Position numbers and translations under genes: made by a program | Notes under the pieces: generated by a model | The model's database searches: none | Told to the model about the DNA's origin: nothing | Seen by the model: the letters and a program-made list of their open reading frames with translations, nothing else | Shown here: one piece after another, positions 54,361-64,000 of the stretch | Layout: each line of letters opens with the position of its first letter | How positions within the stretch are numbered: position 1 is the first letter of the stretch | DNA from: Ophthalmolycus amberensis | Taxonomy: Eukaryota > Chordata > Actinopteri > Perciformes > Zoarcidae | Reading direction: 5' to 3' | DNA: 64,000 bases | NCBI GenBank assembly: GCA_024529925.1 | Contig: JAFEUB010001797.1 | Span: 1,931,001-1,995,000, forward strand

Positions 54361-54443
<83 letters not shown>
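54361..54443. repeat. (GA)41 microsatellite
   Basis: Pure GA repeat of 83 bases in non-coding sequence. Confidence 0.97.
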
Positions 54444-54444
<1 letters not shown>

Positions 54445-56460
54445 ATACCGGACAGTGAGAAGTTTATCTGAAGGACTGCTCTTCCTCATGAAGCAAACTC
54501 TTTGGAGCGCAGTTTTCATTTCTGCAGTTTACATTTAAAAGCAAAAGCTTTACCCTTTTGAGATTGCTGCAAAATATGTGCAGAGATGATGTGCACAAGC
54601 TCCAGAACAAATCACTTACACTGATTCTATTATCATAGAGAATCATAGGAAAGTGTCCCCTCGTCTGACGACATCCATGTTGATTGTCTACGTGTCAGCA
54701 CACCGTCAGAGGCCACAAGACAAAAACCAAAGAGCCCCACTGTGCATGTGGGTGTCATATTTCACTTGAGCTCAAACTGTGTGTTACAGTGCAAACAGAG
54801 GGGAGGGAGCACAATGAGGTTGGGATGGAATATTGTACTCTGGATGGGAGGCACACAAAAAAAGGAAAAAGTGACACAAATGTCATCCAACTGATGTGTT
54901 TACTGATGCCCTTTGAAGAGAGAAGCAACAAAAGTGATCTGGTGTCTTCTTCCTGTTTCTCCTTGAACGTAAAGTTTCCAGTTGACCTGCAGTCTCTTCA
55001 GGGTGGTTGGACAGCGGCCTTTCCCAACATCTGGGAAAGTTAGTCAGTGCTTTAACTACGCTGCCTTGTCCTTTTATCCCTATTACTCTTTTGCATCTTT
55101 GCATGACCTGAATAGCACATCAGTACACACAATAAAGGATTTAGTTGCGTTAGGATCAGCCACCTTTTAAAGATCTTTACATCTTTACAATACTAACTTT
55201 GTTTTTCGACATCTCATACGCTGAGCCCCTAGATTTGTCCTCAGCACCACCAGATGTAAACTTTTAACTTATAAATAGTGTCTAAGAACCACGATGCGAG
55301 GCGAAAGTCTGCCTCTGTCACAAAGTGTGCTTGCGAAGGAATGATTGGGGGGAAATGAGCTCAGAGATCCCGTCTGGAAATGCCGTTACTCCGGCTGCCT
55401 GCCGCCCCTCTGCAAGCACTCATAAATACTGCAGCCTACTGAGATGCTCACATGTGAGGAGAACGGGGGGAAAGTAGGAGGTACAGCTGAGCGCAAGAGA
55501 GGAAACAGAAAAAGACAGAAGGGAGAAAGACGAATATTACCAAGTAGAAGAAGAAATTTGGTTCTTAAAAGGATTAAAAGGGAAAGTGTGATTTTTAGTA
55601 TCCATATTGAGGCTCCATTATGTCCAGAACCAACCAATAGAAAGGCAGACTAGACAGCAGGTAACCTCAAACTGAAGGAGACTTGAGATGGAAATAGGGA
55701 AGCCTGTAACTATGTAGGGAAAAAATTCCCATCTGCCGGATGACTCATACTCTCCCCTCAGCCACACAAACGAAAATGAACAACGTCCTAGTTTTTACAC
55801 TGCTAAGACAATGATATTCTGGGCACATTTCTAAGCACAGGAATGTCTTATTACCTGCAATTATTCCAAATTCCAATGTATTATAGATTTTTACATTTTT
55901 ATTTGAAGTGTATTTCCCCAAAGTGTGACTTGTGGTTGTCTGTATTTGTGTCTTTTTACTGTTAGACAGTAAAGTACAATGTTGGCCGTCTCCATCTTGG
56001 ATTTTCGCTCTTTCCCAGATACAGACTAGCAGAAGTTAAGGCATTAGTCTAACCGTCCAATCTCTGTCTTTTTGGACGACAGCAGAAAAGAAGAAAGAAA
56101 TGAAACTCACCTCAACCACCCACAAAGCCTCTGAATATTATCAGCAAGTTTCTTTGCAGTTCTTAGCTTTAATCTCCTAAACACATGACAAATAAAGCTT
56201 TAAATCATTTATTGATCAAACTTTGATGAACTGTATTTCGCTTTCACATAAGATGGAGGCATGACACACAAGGCTTCCACATAAATCAAAAACTTAATGG
56301 CATTTATTCTGTTGTTATCTGTGACAATATTAGCTTTCTTATAGCTAAAAACCTGAATAATGGTGTTCAGACAGTTTTTTAGCAGTTAAAATGTGTAATC
56401 TTCTTAATATAGAGTAGGCTTAACGTTACTTTTTCCACTCCTTATCGATTTTATGCTGAA
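54444..56460. other. Non-coding stretch, nothing recognised
   Basis: Only short chance reading frames are present. No RNA gene or conserved element could be recognised. Confidence 0.5.
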
Positions 56461-56680
56461 CTCAGTGGTGGAAAGTAACTAAGTAACGTTACATACTCAA
56501 GTGACGTTACTTTTACTTTGCTTGAATATTTCCATTTTATGCTACTTTTTATTTATTTATATTTGCACTCTTCCCACTTTGTATTGCAACTGCTGCACAG
56601 CTATTTCCCTTGGGTTAAATTGAGCTTTATCTTATCTTACTTAAGTATAATATCTGAGTACTTCAGAATTTGCTTTATTG
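56461..56680 (+). repeat. Interspersed repeat, CAGTGGTGGAAAGTAACT family
   Basis: Starts CTCAGTGGTGGAAAGTAACT and continues with TACTCAAGTGACGTTACTTT and CATTTTATGCTACTTTT. A LINE-tail-like TTTCCCTTGGGTTAAATTGA lies in the middle, so two repeats may be nested here. Confidence 0.55.
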
Positions 56681-57614
56681 TTATTATTGTTATACTTGCA
56701 GTGGGCCCAAGTCTGCAGAGCATTTCCTTCACTCATTTTAAAGCAGTCTTATGCAGTTGAATGAGAAGATCAATATGAACTTGATGGTCAAAATCAATAA
56801 TTTTCTCATATTTCACCTTTCTGTTTGCAGCACCTCATTCTTGAGTAGTCAGGACCGGCCTGCCAGTAATATTCATCTGTGCACCACATGTGAAGTTTAA
56901 TCGTACGGAGGAAAAGAAATGCTGTGAGCCTCAACCAGTTTCATAAACACTGTATCACACATTACATGCTAGTACAATACAATACCAACCAAATACTTCC
57001 TTACTATCTGAGTATTTACCCTAAACACTGCATGTCTTGAATGTTGTGATACGTGTCTCATCCTTTTTATAAGGCTGTGAATCAGTGAAACCTTATGGCA
57101 GCTACTTTTTTTCAGTGAAGGGCAAGATGCCTCTCTTCACATTCTGCCAATGTTGTTTTCTCAAGGCCCCCGGGTCCCAGAGCTTGACATGACATCAGCA
57201 CGGCAGTGAAGGATGAAAAGATGCCTCCCTGCTTGGGACTTGTATGAGGACCAAGCAGGAAACCACAGGAATGATGTCCTGAGGTAAACGACACTCTGTG
57301 TGTTTGTTTGTTTTATTTGTGTGAGAAAAACTGTGTTTTTAGGGTTGAGGTGATCAGACAAGTCTTACAATCACATTTCTCCACGAGGAAGGTAATCACA
57401 TTATTAATTATTTTCATATTAGCTTCTTAAAGTCTTATCGATTACTGCCAAAACACTAGATTAGATTGTCTAATCTTCAACATGCATTTTTTTGCATGTT
57501 TTCTGATCAAGTGCTTGACAAGTAGCTTCTGGAGTTTTCTTCTGTGGACACGGTGCAAAATGAAAGCATTGGTCATTTGCTCAAACCTGAGATATAAAGA
57601 TATAAAGGTGTAAG

Positions 57615-57720
57615 TAAGGCAACACAATTTTATTTGTATAGCACCTTTCAACAGCAATTCTCAGTGCTTTACACAAGACTTTAAATGCATTAAGACAAGA
57701 TACAAAAAATCACAAGACAA
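57615..57720 (+). repeat. Interspersed repeat, TTTATTTGTATAGCACCTTT family
   Basis: Related to the copy at 41420-41590 in col1a1. It has an A-rich right side with ATGCATTAAGACAAGATAC. Sequence from 57721 to 60118 contains no gene I can recognise. Confidence 0.5.
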
Positions 57721-60118
57721 TGCAAAAAGACAGATTTATAAGAGTGCAAAAAAGACAAACGAGTAAAATAAAACATTATTTCATTATTGTTGCATGCATC
57801 ACAAATATCGTTGGGTGGAGGATGAGTCAACAAACTATGTGACTCTAATAAGGGAGAACATTATACCCCATTAACTACTGACTGTCAACATTGTTTTCTT
57901 TTGACCCTTACACAATACACAGTCTTTCACTAACCTTAACCAGGTAAATTAAATTATATAAAGCAGTGGCAGATCAGAAGACACCCGTATGAACCTTTTT
58001 TTAATGCTCTTTAAAGGCACTAGACGAATATAGATTTTATTTTGTCATTACGCTTTGAGGACTTGTCTTGTTGGATTCTGACCAGGTCCCTGTTTGCATT
58101 TTTCCTTTCATATAATAATTTTCTATCATGTCATTTTGAAATAGATGAGAGTATCTCAGCTTATCAAATCATCCAGCATCCTCTGCTGTTTTGAACTTTG
58201 TTTCTATTTTTTTCTCCGGCACGCATTCTGACAGAAACAGGATCAATGCACCCAGACACAATTAGATACAGAGACAGAGAGATACATAGATGGATAGCTT
58301 TATCCAGTTTCATTTTTATATTTACCAGGTAAGTAAATACTTGCACAAAAAAATCCTAGTCGTGGAAGTATTTTTTGAATCATTGCTGTGTCATTATAAT
58401 ACGTAAATACGTAAACTATAGCGTGAAGTGTTGTTGCAGCAACCAAGTTCGGTGTTATATTCAGTTGATCCCTGAGATATCTTGAGCAAAGCTAAGTCAC
58501 TATTCAGTGTTGTACCAACTGAATGCTGACACATAAGAAAGGCATCCTCAGGTTTTCAGGCTCTGGGGTGGAAAAAACATTGGAATTACTCAAGAATAAA
58601 CAACATTTCCCCCTTTTATCCCCCTCACAGTCTAAGAAGAAGATGATTGATGGTTAAAGTCTGCGATTAACTTTCCTAATGGCTGATGTAGTACCTGTTT
58701 CATCCTTTTTAATTCATCATTCCACTCTAATTCTTTTGGAAAAACACTTTCCGTTTTTGGAAAGAGGAAACACTAGTAGGTAATGTCACTTCTGAGCATG
58801 TGCAGTAGATCCCTCAGTGCTCCATTCGATCGAGCTTGCAGTCCGGCCCGAAGTTTGCTGAGTACTTTTGAACAGTTGAGGAGAAAAAAGTGACCTCAAT
58901 ACAAAAGAATGCAGTGTGGTCTGTTCTCCCTCCCCTTACATCCAGCATGGGCAAAATGACTTCTCTTAACCCACTGTTTAGCAGAGGGAGTGTATACGAT
59001 TTGAGCCATTTAAATGGCCACAGCCACCATCTTCATCTTCCTCTTCTTCCTCTCTTATTTTCACCTCCTCTTTTCATGGGGAGGATGTGAGTGAAGTTGC
59101 CACGTTAAATGCTTTCAACCATTCCTTTTGAGTTTCTTCTCTTCTCCTCTTCTATCTTTAAGAAAACAAACAGTTGCTCGCTTCTGTCGTCCTCAGCGAT
59201 CTATATCAAATACTGTGCCACAGTGTTTTACATTTTGCTCAGATATGGTGAAGCTTTGTTGACGTTTTTTTAGTCTCAGCCGAGGCTGTGGGAATGCCAT
59301 TTCTTTCAGTCAAGTAAACATATTCTGATCAAACAGGGTGATAGCAGTTTTTCCTTCCTTTTGCCATGCCATGCCTTCCTCTTTTTGATAGTGTGTGTAA
59401 TTGCTTGCAGTAGTACGAGTCATCATGGCCTATCTTGTTGCAGAGTCCCTCTGTGTTTTACAGCAAAGGAAATGTAGACGAAGTGATTGGAAAGAGAAAG
59501 CTGTACTTCTTTTTTCCTCTGGAAAGTTTAGTAATCTTTAAAAAATGATAGTATCACATAGACAATTTGCAGAATAAATGAGATGCAACAAAGGTAATAT
59601 TTAGGTCATCTCACATCATCTCAGTGTTGGATTTGAATAATCGAATCTACAGGTGAAGTTTAGGTTATTTCCCCCTCACCTAGTTCAAATCAAATTGTCG
59701 GTCTCCAGCTTTTCCTGACTGTTATTGTTGCATTAGTGTCTTTCTGCCACGGCATGCATTGTTTACCATGTTGAGATTCTATCATGGAGGCCTGAGGAGG
59801 AGAAATTTCATGCATGACGAGGTATCCTGGTGCCAGCCACATGTTCAGAAACTGCTGCTGCTGCTGCTGGAGGAGGAGTTAAGATGTATGCTTGCCTCCT
59901 GTGTCACCCTGAAAATGCAGGACTAACAGCTTTCAGATGTGAGAGGAAGTATATGGTGGATGGCGGTGGTGGGGTTGGAGGGTTGTGTGTGTTTTGTTTG
60001 TGCTGTGTAAATTACACAAAAGATCTTATAAAGTTTTGTTATTTACAGTATGTGGAGCATTGGAAGTAGGGGAAGGGCAAGAGGGTCATGGCAAAAGCAA
60101 GGCTCTGCAAGCGTGCTT

Positions 60119-60670
60119 TTGCTAGATGCTAATGTCAGTATGCTAACATCCTCACAATCAAATGCTAATGTTAAGCAGGTATGATGTTTACCATTCTCAC
60201 AATCTTAATTTAGCATGTTAGCATGTTAACATTTGATAATTAGCACTAAACAAGTGCAAATCAGTGCAGCTGAAGCTGATAGTTCGTTTTGTAGGTACCG
60301 GTAATTTTGGTCAATAGTTGTCAAGACATTTCACGAAAAGTCAAAAATGTTAACCTCATGGTGGCAATGGAGGCAGAAATGGGGAATTACCAAAGTCTGT
60401 GGGATTGACATGAATGTCAATGCAGATCCATTTGTTTTTCATTCATCTGATTTTACTCGATAAGTGAAATACGGTATTTCAACCTTTGCCTGTCCGTGGC
60501 GCTAGATGTAAAGTCAGGGGATCACCAAAGTCATAGGAGGTTTCCCTCTGGGGACCTTGAATGTCAGTACCAAATGTCATGGAAATCTATCAGATAGTTG
60601 TTGAACTATTTCAGGCTGGACCAAAATGGCGGCCCGACCGACCAACATTGCCAGAGCCATGCAGCTAGCG
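60119..60670. repeat. Long interspersed percomorph repeat
   Basis: Starts with repeated TAGCATG/GCTAATG words. It continues with ACCTCATGGTGGCAATGGAG and GGCGCTAGATGTAAAGTCAGG. After GGGGATCACCAAAGTC and GGACCAAAATGGCGGCCCGA it ends ATTGCCAGAGCCATGCAGCT. These phrases recur across percomorph genomes. It is non-coding and probably derived from a DNA transposon. Confidence 0.6.
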
Positions 60671-62330
60671 TTGCTAAAAAGCGAGTAGTTGTGAAATATA
60701 AAACATAGTTTTGCTCCCTGGTGGACTTACCTCATTTAACCAGCATGTAATCAGGCAGCACGTTTCATGGCAGAAACAAATTCAGGTACTCATCATGTTC
60801 GTTTGATGATTCTATATCAAAAGCACTCAACAATCAGCTTGGTGCCCGTCAATGTAAAGTTCTAATCTGGTGCTGAAAGCTCACATAATGCTTCCTCCCA
60901 TGATTCATCCTCAGTGACAGTAAGTTATGGGGCCATCCCCACTGGAGCCCTGCGCTGTCATTAAAACCAAGAACTGTAATTTTTTTCCCCCCTCCGTTCT
61001 TTGCACCTGCACGAGCAGTTATGTTGCATGGACACCTGGATAGTTTTGACACCATCGGCGGATCGGCATATAGATTCTCAAATTTGTTTACCGTGTTATG
61101 TGGCAACTGGAATTTTAACAGAGGCTGCGTTGCCCCTTGAAATTCTGCATTTAACTACAGATGTTAAAATGCCATATAAAGTCAAAACAGTCGTTCCTTT
61201 GGCACCTCGGCTTCCTAACATTGTCGGCTTCCCAGGGAGTGAGATGTTATGTTGTATTTTCTGTCTCACCGTCATGGGTAGAATTCATTTCTAATCATTC
61301 AACTGTTGAAGCAGAGTGGGGTTTTTGTGACAACTTCACTTCCAAGGTGCATGAAGAAGGTCACTGGTTAAAACTGGCAATAAACCGTAACGCGTTGTTC
61401 TATAAACTATACTTGTTGCTGGAGTTTTGACCTCTTTAGTCAATCAATTGTCCCTGAAACACTTGGTGTGGTGATTGAAGGCTAAAAAGCCTTTGAGTCT
61501 TAATATGCTGCGTCAGAAAAGTTTCCATATTCTTTAACCCTCCTCTCAGATTGATCATCCACACCACAATGACTTGAAATGAAGTGCAGTAAAACTCATT
61601 ATGTTCTGATGAGTGGAGAGGGCAGTGAGTGAATATCTCAGTGACTGAGGCCCAGGCTGTTGGCATTGGTCTGCAGACTTGAGCTCAGTAAACCATCGTC
61701 CTGAAATACATGCAAAATTAGAGGGTTACAGAATGGAGGAAAAGAAGGACACTGGGTTTGGTTCTTGGCCCCACGCACTCAGCTGCTGTAGAGCTTTCTT
61801 TCCTGTCTCCTATTATTCCTGGTCTTCAGCCTGGATGAGTCAAGAGACGGAGAAGGAAAGGGTGGAAGGGGGGGAGGTAAGAAAGAGATAGACAGACAAA
61901 GAGGCAAGAGAGAGACGGCAGGGAGAGGTGGAGGGAAAGGGAGACAGTGGCTGTGCTGCCTCGCCTGTCGTCTGTCTGATCTGGCCATTGTTTAAACAAG
62001 GATTTGAATGACAGTATAAATGTAGAAAACTTGGGAGGAGTTCTCGTGCAGCCATTTTGTGAGAGCCGTAGTTTCAGTCCACAGTAGCATTTACATTTTT
62101 TACTAAAAGCTCAGCTCCCTGGGCAACAAACGCTTGTCTAGATGCAGTTTCCTGGACAGCATTCTGTAATCCTTATACATATTTATACTCATGCATATTG
62201 AGTGACAAAACCTTGATATCTGAAATATGAAGCAAGATGTTGATGTATGCAGTCACATCAGCATTTATAACGCTGACATTTGACAGCAAAGTCAATTAAT
62301 CCCATCATCAGCAGTTATTATTCTCATAGA

Positions 62331-62520
62331 TGTGGGTTAGATAGGGTCTATAACCACAGGACTTTCACCCAGGAGGCTGGTGTTCATGTCCTGTGTGAAA
62401 CCAAGACTCTATGCATTAACTAATTTTAAGTTACGTTACAAACATACTTATTTTAACCCAAACAATGATCGTTTCCGAAACCAAATCAAGTCATTTTGTT
62501 GCGTGAAAGAAGTCTGAGAC
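62331..62520. repeat. Interspersed repeat with CCTGTGTGAAACCAAGA motif
   Basis: The order of words (ACCACAGGACTTTCACCCAG, GTCCTGTGTGAAACCAAGA, TTAAGTTACGTTACAAAC, TTTTAACCCAAACAATGATC) matches a repeat frequent in fish genomes. The remaining sequence to 64000 has no recognised gene. Confidence 0.5.
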
Positions 62521-64000
62521 TGTTAAGCTGCATTTGTGCAGGTGCGGGTAGTTGCAGTTTGCCCATTTTGCCCCATCTGAACCATTAGAATGGTAGCGGC
62601 GACTGATAACGTCCATTCAAAGGTCTGATGCCATCCGAAATGGGTGGCTCATTGATGCAAAGTATATCCTCCTGCTTTTTTAAAAACTTCTTAACGGTGT
62701 TGTTGTGCCACTTGTGTGATCGCTATTCAGACTAAAACAATTGTAAATGAAGACTGTCTGCCATATTCAAAGTGGGCTGGTCATAGTTTCATGAAATTAT
62801 CTTTGCAGCTGTGCTTTTTGAACAGGTCACATCTGTTATCTTTTATCATAAAATGTATACCTCTGCCATCGTAACGCCACATCAAAGACAAGCTACTGTT
62901 TGTGTGAAGGTAAAAACATGCTTTTATGCAAACGTTTATTAGAGTAAGTTGAGATTCATATGCAAGGGCCCTCACAGTAGCAAGTCCACGTTTAAAAAGA
63001 CGCTCTTTTTGCTGCCCTCATTATTTACTAAAAGAAAAAGATCAAGGGCTCTTCATTGGAAGTGTTTCGACACCCCTGTGTATTTTTACAACGCCTTTAG
63101 GTGCTTCTGTTACTTAATTGGGAGCCAGAAACCAGTTTTGGGCCCTTGCAAAATGTACAGTAGGGGGCATTGAGTGGCAGCATTAACGTTTTATGATAGT
63201 GGATATGAATGAATCTGGAAAAGTGTGACCTCTTTCATCGCTGTTGTTGCGCAACTATTCTTATACCGTATCTATGATGTAAACAATTGTTTAATTACTG
63301 TTCAGCCGTTATGCAGCCACATCAGCATTTCAGCAGTCGTGTTTCTGTCCACCTGATGAATAAAAGTCCAATATTCACTCTCCTTTTAGCTCTGTTTTGG
63401 TCTCTACCAACTCCCATGGTAAATATCTGGCTCTTCAGCTGCTAAATGCTCCACTATGTTAACCAGCTAGTTGTTGCCTTTGTTTGTTTGCCTTTTAGTG
63501 TTGGGCAGGTAACATTCAGTTGGTTTTTAGAGCTTCTTCGTGAAAAACAACTGACTTTAACCCTTGTAAACCAAAGGAGATTGAATGTAAACTGACTGCC
63601 ATTAAATCTCACGTTATGATGTTTAGGGTCTGTACTACTTCAGTACTGAAGTCCTGATTCTTGCTGCTGGGCTTTTGCTGGTTACTCAGCAGATTAAGCT
63701 AATCCAGGATAAGGCTCCCCGGTGACAGGGCTCCATAAAGCAGCCTGCTTTCCCCCAGTTAATGGGTAGCATACGTCGGGTAGATGGGTAACGGTACCAA
63801 CGGTGTGGCGGCAGGTTTTACGCAGCTCCAAACAGGATTAGACGTTGTGTTCTCAGTCAAACCATCAACGTGTAAACCCTGACCCCCTGCCTGTAGGAAA
63901 CCTCAATATGTGCAATTAAGCTTTACGAGATGCTGACATGACTGCATCCTTATAACCAGGGGTATTGTGTGCTGCTTATTTACAGTATCAAACAATCACT

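Noticed and set aside
54314..54538. Arg-Glu or Leu-Ser repeat protein
   Set aside because: It is merely the (GA)n microsatellite translated.

Overview
The window is vertebrate genomic DNA, most likely from a ray-finned fish of the percomorph type. It has small introns, many (CA)n and (GA)n microsatellites, and several interspersed repeats of the kind common in percomorph genomes. There is no bacterial, viral or CRISPR content. Four protein-coding genes and one tRNA gene could be reconstructed exon by exon. The exon phases close for all four reading frames.

Layout: 1-71 holds the end of a tandem repeat. 656-726 (-) is tRNA-Gly(CCC). 1352-4705 (+) is a six-exon PR/SET plus C2H2 zinc-finger gene of the PRDM9 family (923 aa). 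6376-22697 (-) is ppp1r9b, spinophilin/neurabin-2 (ten coding exons, 855 aa). 24579-28572 (+) is sgca, alpha-sarcoglycan (eleven coding exons, 398 aa). 31499-47786 (-) is col1a1, the pro-alpha1 chain of type I collagen (51 exons, 1455 aa). From about 48 kb to the end I see no gene, only transposon-derived repeats and unique sequence lying upstream of col1a1.

The order and orientation ppp1r9b(-) / sgca(+) / col1a1(-) is the same as PPP1R9B-SGCA-COL1A1 on human 17q21.33. This separates the genes from their ohnologues PPP1R9A, SGCE and COL1A2 on human 7q21. The PRDM9-like gene is an additional neighbour. The genes do not form a functional pathway: one is a nuclear zinc-finger protein, one an actin/PP1 scaffold of dendritic spines, one a membrane protein of the dystrophin complex, and one a fibrillar collagen.

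No undescribed multi-gene system was found. The points most worth checking are: the PRDM9-like PR/SET domain, which lacks two of three catalytic tyrosines; a probable GC-AG first intron and a split C-terminus in sgca; the conserved start-codon stem-loop with a four-codon upstream ORF in col1a1; poly(A) signals of prdm9-like and ppp1r9b only about 30 bp apart on opposite strands; a long glutamate repeat in spinophilin; and a 250-bp fold-back element in a ppp1r9b intron. All homology calls come from recognising the protein sequence, not from a database search.
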